A DNA stretch of 64,000 nucleotides from Salinibacterium sp. UTAS2018 (GTDB lineage Bacteria; Actinomycetota; Actinomycetes; Actinomycetales; Microbacteriaceae), in the NCBI RefSeq assembly GCF_004118935.1, contig NZ_CP035375.1:62001-126000 (forward strand), given 5' to 3'. Position numbers and translations under genes: made by a program. Numbering within the stretch: position 1 is the first letter of the stretch; each line of letters opens with the position of its first letter. Shown here one piece after another: positions 42,490 to 50,561 of this stretch. The notes beneath the pieces were generated by a model. The model was given only the letters and a program-made list of their open reading frames with translations, searched no databases and was not told the origin of the DNA.

Positions 42490-43455
42490 GTGACCACCAC
42501 CACATCGAATCGCTATGCCCTCGCCATTGACATTGGCGGTACCAAAGTCGAGGCTGCCCTCGTTGACCCGAACGGCGTCGTTCTCGCGACGAGCCGCTTC
42601 CGCGCCCCCACGGGCCGCGCATCGTCGAGCGACCAGCTCGCCGACAGCGTGCGCACCGTCGTGCGACAGTCAACGGCCGCACTCCCCGATGGCGCCGAAC
42701 TTCTCGGAGCCGGTATCGGAAGCGCCGGCCCCATCTCGGTATCACGCGGTGAGGTATCGCCCCTTAACTTGCCGGCCTGGCGCGACTACGGCGTGCGCGC
42801 CCTCGTCGAAGCTGAGCTTCCCGGCCTCTCCGTCGCTCTGCGCGGCGACGGCAACTGCATTGCCCTTGCCGAACACTGGATCGGCGCCGCTCAGGGAGTG
42901 AAGTACTTCATGGGAATGGTTGTCTCGACCGGTGTCGGCGGCGGCCTCATCCTCGACAACCAGCTGATCGACGGCCCCACCGGCAACGGGGGCCACTTCG
43001 GTCACGTTGAAGTCGGCGGCGAGACCGCTCGCTGCGGATGCGGCGGAACCGGTTGCGTTGAGGCGGTCGCAGCAGGTCCCAAAACCGTGGAGTGGGCCCA
43101 AAGCCAGGGCTGGACTGGCACGACCGGCGAAGAATTGGCCGCAGACTATGCCGCGGGCAACGAACTGGCGATACGCGCAGTGCGTCGGTCTGCTCGCGCG
43201 GTCGGTCACGGCATCGCCTCAGCGACGGCCCTCGTCGACCTTGAGTTGGTCGCTATCGGCGGTGGCTTCTCACATGTGGCCGCCGACTACATCGACCTTG
43301 TTGCCGAAGCAATCACTGATCGCGCACCGTTCCCCTTCATCACGAAGGTGCGGGTCGTGGCGTCCGGCCTCTCTAGCGATGGCCCCCTAATTGGCGCTGC
43401 TGCTCTCGTGCACCACCCGGAACGATTGAGCGTCTCAGCCCTCGAGCCCCGCTAG
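42490..43455 (+). CDS. ROK family sugar kinase (glucokinase-like)
   Basis: ROK kinase of about 321 residues. The ATP-binding LAIDIGGTKVEAAL motif is at the N-terminus, and the ROK zinc motif GHFGHVEVGGETARCGCGGTGC (shown here as two overlapping pieces: GHFGHVEVGG and CGCGGTGC) is intact. No DNA-binding domain precedes it, so it is an enzyme and not a repressor. GTG at 42490 is preferred over an in-frame ATG at 42370, which would run through the operator region. It is divergent from the deo operon and may phosphorylate glucose or a related sugar. Confidence 0.87.
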   Translation: MTTTTSNRYALAIDIGGTKVEAALVDPNGVVLATSRFRAPTGRASSSDQLADSVRTVVRQSTAALPDGAELLGAGIGSAGPISVSRGEVSPLNLPAWRDYGVRALVEAELPGLSVALRGDGNCIALAEHWIGAAQGVKYFMGMVVSTGVGGGLILDNQLIDGPTGNGGHFGHVEVGGETARCGCGGTGCVEAVAAGPKTVEWAQSQGWTGTTGEELAADYAAGNELAIRAVRRSARAVGHGIASATALVDLELVAIGGGFSHVAADYIDLVAEAITDRAPFPFITKVRVVASGLSSDGPLIGAAALVHHPERLSVSALEPR

Positions 43456-43467
43456 GTCCCCAGAAAG

Positions 43468-43496
43468 GTCGGTGCTCGCCTGAGTCGGTGCTCGCC
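43468..43496. repeat. 13-bp tandem direct repeat between convergent genes
   Basis: GTCGGTGCTCGCC occurs at 43468-43480 and 43484-43496, perfect copies with a 3-base spacer, between the ROK and MFS stop codons. Confidence 0.6.
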
Positions 43497-43500
43497 GGAC

Positions 43501-44748
43501 CTAGTCCTCGAGCGCCGCGACCGGGATACCCAACTCGTCTTCGACAAAACTGGGGCGCGAGAGCATCACGGCGCTGATGAGCGCTAGCAAGCTGGAGCTG
43601 AGCAGGAACATCAGCGGCCACATCCAGCCGCCGCTCAGTTCGCGCACGAGCGCTACCGCAAAGGGACCGAGAGCGGCGACCGTGTAGGCGACGCTCTGCA
43701 CGAACCCACTGAGCGCTGCTGATCCCTGATGGCTGCGTGTGCGCAGGTTGATGAGTACGAGGCAGAGCGGGAAGAGAATGGTTCCGAACCCGACAAAAAT
43801 CACCGAGAGCCAGGTCAGCGTCGTCGGGAAGAATGCAAGCCCGAGGTAGCCGAGCACTCCGGCAAAGACACCTCCGGCGATTACGACTCCGATGTTTGAG
43901 ACGCGGCTGGCCAGAATGGGGCTGAGAATGCCCAGCGGAATACCGATAAGCCCGAAGAGGGAGAGCATTGCGCCCGCCTCAACCGGACTGAAACCCGCTG
44001 ACTCGATCAGGATCTCGGGCAGCCACGCGAAGAAAGAATAAAACCCAATCGAGGAGACGCCGAACGCGATGGTGATCGCCCACGCCGTGCGCGACTTCGC
44101 TACAGCCCACACTGAGATGTCGGATGCCACGGGCACGACGGTCGCATCGAGCGCAGTGTTGCGCTTGGCACGCCGCCCACGAACGGTGAGCACGAGCCAC
44201 GGGATGAGAGCGGTCAACGCCAGCACGGCCCAGACGGCGACGGATGCGCGCCAGCCAGCAACCTCGGCTACCGGGGCCGCGAAGAAGGCGGGGATGGCAG
44301 CACCCAGCGAGATGAGCATGACATAACCGCCGGTCACCGTCGCCAAACGGTCCGGGAAGTACTTCTTTACGGCGGGAGGCAGCAGGACGTTGCCGACGCC
44401 CATGCCGGCTAGCGCGATGAAGCTGCCGAGGGCCAAAAGAATGTAGTTGTCGCTGACGGCGCGCAGAGCCGATCCGGCAACCATGGCGGCCGCTGAAATC
44501 AGCAGACTCGCGTCGAGACCGCGGGCGCGAGCGAGAGCTGGAGCAGCAATACCGGCGATTGCAAAGGCGATCGGAGGCAGCATCCCGAGCACGCCCAGAC
44601 CCAGACCAGAGATCGGGATGTCGTTCTCAATGACGCCGATGATGGGCGAAATAGCAGCAACCGCGGTGCGCACGTTCAGTGCGACGAAGAGGATGCCGGC
44701 GAGCGCGAGAAGACGCCCCCTCCAGAGGGTGCGCGTGGGAGTAGTCAT
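43501..44748 (-). CDS. MFS transporter, CynX/NimT type
   Basis: Major facilitator of 415 residues with 12 predicted helices. The first helix LALAGILFVALNVRTAVAAI and the short loops match the CynX/NimT (cyanate, 2-nitroimidazole) subfamily, which exports or imports small organic compounds. The substrate is unknown. ATG at 44748 is chosen because TAGACT ends 7 bases upstream; an in-frame start at 44778 precedes that box. It is monocistronic. Confidence 0.85.
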   Translation of the reverse strand: MTTPTRTLWRGRLLALAGILFVALNVRTAVAAISPIIGVIENDIPISGLGLGVLGMLPPIAFAIAGIAAPALARARGLDASLLISAAAMVAGSALRAVSDNYILLALGSFIALAGMGVGNVLLPPAVKKYFPDRLATVTGGYVMLISLGAAIPAFFAAPVAEVAGWRASVAVWAVLALTALIPWLVLTVRGRRAKRNTALDATVVPVASDISVWAVAKSRTAWAITIAFGVSSIGFYSFFAWLPEILIESAGFSPVEAGAMLSLFGLIGIPLGILSPILASRVSNIGVVIAGGVFAGVLGYLGLAFFPTTLTWLSVIFVGFGTILFPLCLVLINLRTRSHQGSAALSGFVQSVAYTVAALGPFAVALVRELSGGWMWPLMFLLSSSLLALISAVMLSRPSFVEDELGIPVAALED

Positions 44749-44761
44749 TCGCACGAGTCTA
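44749..44761 (-). promoter_or_regulatory. Leaderless-type -10 box for the MFS gene
   Basis: Minus-strand TAGACT (44761-44756), 7 bases, then ATG at 44748. Confidence 0.55.
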
Positions 44762-44838
44762 CGTTGAGAAATCAGCACCCCCTACGATGGTGGGTATCGT
44801 CGGCAACCCGTGTCGGCCACACGTCTGAGGAGACAGTT

Positions 44839-45108
44839 ATGGGAAACAGCGGATTCGACCTTGGAGACATCGGCGATGTCGTCGGCGACCTCGTCAAAGG
44901 CAAGGGCCTCGATAAGAATGCACTCGAGCCCATCTGGGAAGGCATCCAGCCGACCCTCAAGGGACTCGACACCGACACGATCCTCGAGACTGTCGCCAAC
45001 TGGGCAAAAGACCTCAACCTGCCGATCGTGGGCAACGTGCCCGACGACGTTGTTGAGAACCTCAAGAACGGCGTGAAGGTTCCCCTCGACAAGCTGCTCA
45101 AGGGCTAG
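44839..45108 (+). CDS. Small protein of unknown function
   Basis: 89-residue soluble protein, no signal peptide or membrane helix. It is acidic and Gly/Asp/Leu rich, with the pattern FDLGDIGDVVGDLVKGKGLD and LEPIWEGIQPTLKGLDTDTI, suggesting amphipathic helices. The ATG at 44839 follows GAGGAGA, a good ribosome site; a TACGAT box near 44774 is a likely promoter. It is divergent from the MFS gene and converges on ribF with only 9 bases between. I recognise no family. Confidence 0.75.
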   Translation: MGNSGFDLGDIGDVVGDLVKGKGLDKNALEPIWEGIQPTLKGLDTDTILETVANWAKDLNLPIVGNVPDDVVENLKNGVKVPLDKLLKG

Positions 45109-45117
45109 TCTTACGAC

Positions 45118-46074
45118 CTATTTCTTGGGCGTTTCCTTCGCGGGGACGCCCAAGATTTCTCTCACGGCTACCTCATCAAGGCACATCTGGTCGATGAGAG
45201 CATCGACCGTCGTGTACTTGACCATCCCGCGAACGTATTCGACGAATTCGATCTCGACTCGCTTACCGTAAATATCGAAGTCTTGGTCGAGAGCGTGGGC
45301 TTCTACTTGTTTCTCAGGCACCCCGTCAAAAGTCGGGTTGTTGCCAATGGAAACGGCAGCGGCGAAGTGAACGCCGTCAACCACGAGCCACGCCGCGTAG
45401 ACTCCGTCGGCGGGAATGAACCCTTCTAAGTTGCGGTCAAGGTTGGCGGTCGGATACCCGAGCTCCCGCCCTCGCTGCTGGCCAAGCACGACAACTCCCC
45501 GCACAGAATGAGCGGCAGTGAGCAGTTGCGCTGCCTCAGCCACACGACCTTCAGAGAGCAATTCACGCACAAACGTGGATGACACCCGGCGGCCCTCTTC
45601 GAGCGCAATGTCGTCGATCACGACGACCTCGAAGTCGTGCGCTTCGCCGAGTTGACGAAGCAGCGCGACGTCGCCGGCACCACGAGCGCCGAAGCGGAAA
45701 TCGGCACCGACGAGAACGACTTTGGTGTTGAGCGCACCGGCGAGAATCGTCGCGACGAAGTCCTCGGCCGAGACTTCGCTGAGGGCGCGATCGAAGGTCA
45801 GCACCAGAGTGCCGTCAATCTCAGTGGTCGCTAAACGTTCAAGCTTCTGCTCCTTGCTGAGCAAGGGCTGCGGGCACGAGGCAGGGTTCAGCAGGCTCAT
45901 GGGATTGCGGTCGAAAGTCACCACGATCGAGCGCAAGCCTCGTTCAGCGGCAACCTCACGCAGACGCGCGAGCACCGCGCGGTGACCGCTGTGAACGCCA
46001 TCGAACTTGCCAATAGTGACGGCGACCGGACCATAAGACTCTGGCACAGCATCAATCGATTCGAAGAGATCCAT
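45118..46074 (-). CDS. ribF: Bifunctional riboflavin kinase/FAD synthetase
   Basis: Makes FMN from riboflavin and then FAD, using ATP for each step. The 318-residue protein has the N-terminal nucleotidyltransferase domain (IGKFDGVHSGHRAVL, about 19-33) and the C-terminal flavokinase domain (GRELGYPTANL, about 187-197). The start at 46074 is two bases after the upstream gene stop, and the product starts exactly at the domain; longer in-frame starts lie inside that gene. No FMN riboswitch is seen upstream. Confidence 0.95.
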   Translation of the reverse strand: MDLFESIDAVPESYGPVAVTIGKFDGVHSGHRAVLARLREVAAERGLRSIVVTFDRNPMSLLNPASCPQPLLSKEQKLERLATTEIDGTLVLTFDRALSEVSAEDFVATILAGALNTKVVLVGADFRFGARGAGDVALLRQLGEAHDFEVVVIDDIALEEGRRVSSTFVRELLSEGRVAEAAQLLTAAHSVRGVVVLGQQRGRELGYPTANLDRNLEGFIPADGVYAAWLVVDGVHFAAAVSIGNNPTFDGVPEKQVEAHALDQDFDIYGKRVEIEFVEYVRGMVKYTTVDALIDQMCLDEVAVREILGVPAKETPKK

Positions 46075-46075
46075 C

Positions 46076-46489
46076 TCAGCGCCGCCCCTCAGTGATACGC
46101 ACTCGATATAGCCAGATGAGGCCGAGCACGGGAAGAGCGAGCGGCACGAAAAGGTAACCCGCACCGAAAGCTGACCACACGGTATCGGCGGGGAAGAGGA
46201 CGGCATCCACGAGGCTGAGCGTACCTACGGTGATGACGCCGACAAGCTCGAAAACGATCGCGACTACGGCGATCCGGTACCAGACACGGCCCGAACGAAT
46301 GAGTGCGACGGTGGCCACAATATATACGAGTCCAGCTAGCGCCGAAAGGACATATGCGATCGGAGCGTCGTCAAATTTCGTCGCGATCTGAAATAGCGAA
46401 CGCGCAGTAGCGCCCAAGGCCATCACAGCGTAGACGGCGATGAGCACTCGGCCAATACCCGAGGCTGTTGAAGAACGTGTGCTTGTCAT
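46076..46489 (-). CDS. Membrane protein of unknown function
   Basis: About 137 residues with four predicted helices (for example RVLIAVYAVMALGATARSLF and FELVGVITVGTLSLVDAVLF, each 20 residues). The composition and position just upstream of ribF are seen in actinobacteria, but I cannot assign a role. ATG at 46489 follows GAGAGAG; a longer frame reaching 46531 overlaps the preceding gene. It is part of the truB to ribF run. Confidence 0.75.
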   Translation of the reverse strand: MTSTRSSTASGIGRVLIAVYAVMALGATARSLFQIATKFDDAPIAYVLSALAGLVYIVATVALIRSGRVWYRIAVVAIVFELVGVITVGTLSLVDAVLFPADTVWSAFGAGYLFVPLALPVLGLIWLYRVRITEGRR

Positions 46490-46514
46490 CTCTCTCAACT
46501 TTAGGCGCTCTTGG

Positions 46515-46883
46515 CTAGGCCAATTGCACAAACCAGATCTGGCTCATGCGGTAGACCATCACGGCAACCGACAGACAGGCGACACCCAGAATCACGGTGC
46601 TCCACCGGTTGCGTTCGATGAGGCCCCACATGACGGCGGCGGGCGGAATCAGGATGGCGGACACTAAGTAGATCCAGAACTCCAAGGCGCTACCGGTAGC
46701 GACGTTTCCCAAGAACGGAGAGACGATCGCCATGACGAGTTGCACTATCAGTAGAGCTTCAACGAGAAGCGTTGCCCCCAGGGAATAGTCGTTGGGGGTC
46801 ACCTTGGCAAAGCCCGCGATGACAGCGGCGGTTCCCGCCAATACCGCAATGATCACTTGGACCCACACAAACCACTCAACCAT
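46515..46883 (-). CDS. Membrane protein of unknown function
   Basis: About 122 residues with four predicted helices and very short loops. It starts at 46883, inside the last codons of truB (8-base overlap), with GAGGAAGG upstream in the truB coding sequence, so it is co-translated. It and the next gene are both four-helix proteins placed between truB and ribF; they may act together, which is inference only. Confidence 0.75.
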   Translation of the reverse strand: MVEWFVWVQVIIAVLAGTAAVIAGFAKVTPNDYSLGATLLVEALLIVQLVMAIVSPFLGNVATGSALEFWIYLVSAILIPPAAVMWGLIERNRWSTVILGVACLSVAVMVYRMSQIWFVQLA

Positions 46884-47850
46884 TGTTTGGGGTACCTTCC
46901 TCAGAAACGGTATCGCCCTCGAGCGCAGCAGCCTGCTGCTGCTGGAGAGGCTGCGCATCGCGCGGAAAATTGGACAGCACGTGGGCACGCCCGTCGACGA
47001 TCTGGATGAGCCCCTGGAGGCGGCCGTCGGGGGCCAGAGCGGCTATAGGCGTCGCCGCCTGTGGCGCGAGTGCGATGCGTTTGCCGTCAGAGAGATCCTT
47101 CGACTGCTGAGCGTCAAGCTGCACTGTCTCGAAGAGTTGCGCGGCCACCGTCGCTGGAGCAACCAGTTGAGTCTCGAGATCGGAATCGAGCGCGCTGGCG
47201 TTCTCGACCGAGAAAGGCCCGACCTTTGTGCGGCGAAGTACCGTCAAGTGCCCGCCGACGTTGAGGGCCTCCCCCACATCACGAGCTAGTGCCCGGATGT
47301 ACGTACCCGACGAGCAATCGACCAGCACGTTCAGATCGATGAACTCTCCGCGCGTAATCGTGAGCACGTCGAAAGCAGAAACGGTCACCGCACGCTCGGC
47401 GAGAACGACCTCTTCACCAGCCCGCGCCAGCGTATACGCGCGCCTGCCATCAACTTTGATGGCGCTGACCGAACTCGGCCGCTGCGAAATGGCACCGGTG
47501 AGGGCGGCAACTGCCTGCGCGATGGCATCGTCAGTGACGGCGGCGAGAGTCGCGGCATCCGCTGGTTCTGAAAGCTCGCCCTCGGCGTCGTCGGTGTTCG
47601 ACGACGCTCCCAGTCGGATCGTTGCGGTGTACTGCTTATCGAGGCCGACGAGATAGGTAAGCAGCCGAGTGGCGTTGTTCGCGCCAAGTACGAGGAGGCC
47701 AGTAGCCATGGGGTCAAGGGTGCCGGCATGGCCGATCTTGCGAGTACCGATCGCCTTGCGGGCTCGCGAAACAACGCCGTGACTCGTGATGCCTTGCGGC
47801 TTATCCACGAACAAGATTCCGCTGGCAGGATTGCGCGGTGGCTTTGCCAT
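46876..47850 (-). CDS. truB: tRNA pseudouridine(55) synthase
   Basis: Modifies U55 in the T-loop of tRNAs. The 324-residue protein starts SGILFVDKPQGITSH after ten residues and carries GHAGTLDPMATGLL with the catalytic Asp near residue 49. A C-terminal PUA-like domain follows. ATG at 47850 follows AAGGGAA; a frame extending to 47970 has no start signal. It heads the truB-membrane-membrane-ribF run. Confidence 0.96.
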   Translation of the reverse strand: MAKPPRNPASGILFVDKPQGITSHGVVSRARKAIGTRKIGHAGTLDPMATGLLVLGANNATRLLTYLVGLDKQYTATIRLGASSNTDDAEGELSEPADAATLAAVTDDAIAQAVAALTGAISQRPSSVSAIKVDGRRAYTLARAGEEVVLAERAVTVSAFDVLTITRGEFIDLNVLVDCSSGTYIRALARDVGEALNVGGHLTVLRRTKVGPFSVENASALDSDLETQLVAPATVAAQLFETVQLDAQQSKDLSDGKRIALAPQAATPIAALAPDGRLQGLIQIVDGRAHVLSNFPRDAQPLQQQQAAALEGDTVSEEGTPNNG

Positions 47851-47971
47851 GCCGTTCCCTTCGCCCTGGCGACCCCGGATGGGCAGCCCAACAACTTTAG
47901 CCAATTCTGGCGCACCCGACGCACGAGTGTGCCCCGCCCTACGCTGACGAGATATCTTCATCCGCTGCACT

Positions 47972-47984
47972 TAGACTTGCGGCT
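47972..47984 (+). promoter_or_regulatory. Leaderless-type -10 box for the ketopantoate reductase-like gene
   Basis: TAGACT at 47972-47977, 7 bases, then ATG at 47985. Confidence 0.5.
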
Positions 47985-48989
47985 ATGCGAATCGGCATTA
48001 TTGGGGCAGGTGCCGTCGGCGGCGCCATTGCAGGATTACTCGCGCGCGCCGGCAATGACGTCGAAGTTACGGCACGCGGTGCACACCTCCAGGCGCTCCG
48101 AGAATCAGGACTCACTCTGACCGGAGCTTGGGGCGACAGCGTCTCGCGAGTGCGCGCCGCCACCACTCTCAGCCGCGTCAACGAGCTCGTCATTGTTGCG
48201 ACGAAAGCGCACGACGCTGAGCAAGCGCTTCGCGACAACATCCGGTATGTACGAAATGTTCCCGTCGTCATTTTTCAAAACGGTCTCGACTCTCTCGATA
48301 CTGCGGCGCAGGCCTCACCGCGGTCGGACATCATCGGTGCGCTCGCCACCTTCGCCTCATCATTCCTCTCCCCCGGCACCATCCACGTAACTGCCGCTGG
48401 CCCAAGCTACCTTGGCGTCGCCGGCGATAACGATGTGCCGGCCCGCTACGCCGCCGATGTGCTCAATGCCGTGATGCCCACCTTCGCCGTCCCCAACTTT
48501 CGGGGCGCCCAATGGACCAAGCTCGTTATCAACCAAGTCAATGCGTTGCCGGCGATCACCGGACTCAGCGCGCAGGAGGTCCTTGCCGACTCCCGCCTGC
48601 GCCTCATCATGACGGCCAGCATGCGGGAAACCGCGAGGGTCGCGCTTGCTCAGGGCATTTACTTCGAAACGTTGCAGGGCCTGTCCCACCGCCGTTTACG
48701 TCAGTTCGCTCGCGCACCGTTGTGGTTCGGCCAGCTCATCCCGCTCGCCATGGGCCGCCGTATGGGTCGCACCCCCAACCCGGGCTCGACCCTGCAGAGC
48801 ATCCGCCGAGGCCAACCGAGCGAAGTGGATGCGCTCAACGGCGCCGTAGTGCGCGCCGCGCAGGAACGCGGCAACGAGGCCCCACTCAACGCTCTTATGG
48901 TCGAGTTGGTGCACGACGTCGAGGCGACCGGAAACTTTCTCAGCCCCGATGACACCGTGGCGCGCTGTGCCAGCGTGATGCACCAGTGA
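47985..48989 (+). CDS. Ketopantoate reductase family protein
   Basis: NADPH-dependent reductase of 334 residues in the PanE/ApbA family. The N-terminus MRIGIIGAGAVGGAIAGLLA is the dinucleotide fold. A Lys in TKLVINQVNALPAITG fits the catalytic/substrate-binding region of 2-dehydropantoate 2-reductase. True PanE versus a paralogue with another substrate cannot be decided; no pan genes are nearby. Its stop overlaps the GTG start of mutY by 4 bases. Confidence 0.88.
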   Translation: MRIGIIGAGAVGGAIAGLLARAGNDVEVTARGAHLQALRESGLTLTGAWGDSVSRVRAATTLSRVNELVIVATKAHDAEQALRDNIRYVRNVPVVIFQNGLDSLDTAAQASPRSDIIGALATFASSFLSPGTIHVTAAGPSYLGVAGDNDVPARYAADVLNAVMPTFAVPNFRGAQWTKLVINQVNALPAITGLSAQEVLADSRLRLIMTASMRETARVALAQGIYFETLQGLSHRRLRQFARAPLWFGQLIPLAMGRRMGRTPNPGSTLQSIRRGQPSEVDALNGAVVRAAQERGNEAPLNALMVELVHDVEATGNFLSPDDTVARCASVMHQ

Positions 48990-49879
48990 CCGCTGCTGCA
49001 CCGGCCGCCGACCGCTTAGAGCTCTCCCGCCAGATTCGCGAGTGGTTTGCCGAGGCCGGGCGTGACTTGCCGTGGAGGCACGACGGGTTTGGCGCCTGGG
49101 GCATCCTCGTAAGCGAGATCATGCTGCAGCAAACGCCGGTCGTGCGAGTGATTCCTCGCCTTGAGCAATGGCTCGACCGGTGGCCGACGCCCGCAGCTCT
49201 CGCGGCCTCAGCGCCCGGGGATGCTGTCCGAGCGTGGGAACGCCTCGGCTACCCCCGACGTGCCCTCAATCTGCATGCCGCCGCGACCCTGATTGCCGAG
49301 CAGCACAACAACGTGGTGCCCGACGATGTGCCGACGTTACTGGCTCTGCCTGGTATTGGCGACTACACCGCTCGGGCAGTGGCCGCCTTCGCCTACGGGC
49401 ACCGGCATCCGGTCGTCGACACCAACGTGCGACGCGTGATTGCGCGAGCCGTGGATGGCGTCGGTGAGGCTGGCCCTCCGTCGACCAAGCGCGACCTCGC
49501 CGCCATGGAACTACTGCTGCCCGACGAGCGCGTAGCCGCACAGGCAACCAATGCGGCGGTCATGGAACTCGGCGCGATTGTCTGTACCGCTAAAAAGCCG
49601 CAGTGCGAGCAATGCCCGGTGCGCGATCTCTGCGCGTGGCGTGCGGCAGGGTACCCCGCCTACGAGGGCAAGAAACAGATCGTGCAGAAGAAGTTCGAAG
49701 GATCAGACCGCCAGGTGCGCGGGCTGATTCTCGCCGAACTTCGCGCGAGCGATATCCCCGTGACGCCAACCGAAATTGAACAAATCTGGGCGGATGCCGC
49801 CCAGCGCGACCGCGCCTTGGCCGGCCTGCTCAAAGACGGCCTCGCCGTTGCGGAGGACTCGGGTTACGTTCTGCCCTAA
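48986..49879 (+). CDS. mutY: A/G-specific adenine glycosylase
   Basis: Removes adenine mispaired with 8-oxoguanine. The 297-residue protein has catalytic Glu44 (SEIMLQQT), the HhH hairpin LPGIGDYTA, Asp145 (VDTNVRR) and a 4Fe-4S cluster set Cys200-X6-Cys207-X2-Cys210-X5-Cys216. The C-terminal MutT-like domain that checks for 8-oxoG is short or lacking compared with the 350-residue Escherichia coli protein, as is common in actinobacteria. It starts at GTG overlapping the previous stop codon. Confidence 0.95.
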   Translation: MTAAAPAADRLELSRQIREWFAEAGRDLPWRHDGFGAWGILVSEIMLQQTPVVRVIPRLEQWLDRWPTPAALAASAPGDAVRAWERLGYPRRALNLHAAATLIAEQHNNVVPDDVPTLLALPGIGDYTARAVAAFAYGHRHPVVDTNVRRVIARAVDGVGEAGPPSTKRDLAAMELLLPDERVAAQATNAAVMELGAIVCTAKKPQCEQCPVRDLCAWRAAGYPAYEGKKQIVQKKFEGSDRQVRGLILAELRASDIPVTPTEIEQIWADAAQRDRALAGLLKDGLAVAEDSGYVLP

Positions 49880-49930
49880 TCCGTTCGCTGGGTGACGCGC
49901 CGAGAGTCTGCTCAGACCGAGCGAAATCAC

Positions 49931-50434
49931 TTAAGCGTTACCGCTGACGTAGTGACCATCGTCGTCGTCATCATCGTCATCGTCGAAGCCGGCGGCTTCT
50001 TCTTCGGCGGCGATGTCGCGCGGCTTCACGTAGGGGTCTTCGTCCCCGGCATACTTCGCGGTCTTCTTGAGCGCCTCGACGGAGGCGTCACGCTGGTGCG
50101 CTTCGGTCAGCAGCGAATCAATGAGAGCGGCGTTTTCGGGAATTCCGTCGGGAATGAACTGGATCGACGGGGTGAGGCGTGCGGTGAGATTCTTACCGAC
50201 TTCGCGACGGACAAGGCCGGTCGCTGAGGTGAGAGCGGCGGCGCTTTCGGCGCGCTCTTCATCGCTGCCGTAGACCGTGTAGAACACGGAGGCGTGCTGG
50301 AGGTCGCCGGTTACCCGAACGTCAGTGATGGTCACGAAACCTAAACGAGGATCTCTAATGCCACGCTCAAGCGTCTTGGCAACGATTACCTTGATGCGGT
50401 CCGCCATTTTCGCGGCACGAGCTGCGTCAACCAT
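49931..50434 (-). CDS. rbfA: 30S ribosome-binding factor A
   Basis: Late 30S assembly factor of 167 residues binding near the 16S rRNA 5' region. The KH-like core (about 5-115) includes RDPRLGFVTITDVRV and ALTSATGLVRREV. The C-terminal tail is unusual: Asp/Glu-rich, ending in a run of eight Asp before GHYVSGNA. The start follows AAGGAG. It is the last gene of the nusA-ylxR-infB-rbfA run on this strand. Confidence 0.96.
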   Translation of the reverse strand: MVDAARAAKMADRIKVIVAKTLERGIRDPRLGFVTITDVRVTGDLQHASVFYTVYGSDEERAESAAALTSATGLVRREVGKNLTARLTPSIQFIPDGIPENAALIDSLLTEAHQRDASVEALKKTAKYAGDEDPYVKPRDIAAEEEAAGFDDDDDDDDDGHYVSGNA

Positions 50435-50488
50435 CTCTACTCCTTCTATAACTTGTGCTGCCTCGAGATTAACTGAGGCGTTGACGGC

Positions 50489-50541
50489 ACCCAGGCCAGG
50501 AAGCTTGCGGAGCCTGCGTAGCTCCGCTTCCTGACCTGGGT
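50489..50541 (-). terminator. Long hairpin between infB and rbfA
   Basis: Arms of 20 pairs (50489-50513 and 50521-50541) with one C/A mismatch and a 4-base bulge, loop of 7 bases. It lies 21 bases after the infB stop codon. No T-run follows, so it may be an RNA processing or stability element rather than a full terminator. Confidence 0.7.
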
Positions 50542-50561
50542 ACCGTCATAAGCCAACGAGA

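Noticed and set aside
46075..46140. FMN riboswitch or other leader upstream of ribF
   Set aside because: Only one base separates ribF from the previous coding region, so there is no leader RNA to hold a riboswitch.
49884..49925. Hairpin between mutY and rbfA stop codons
   Set aside because: The stem is only 5-6 bp with large gaps or a 2-base loop and no T-run, too weak to call a terminator.
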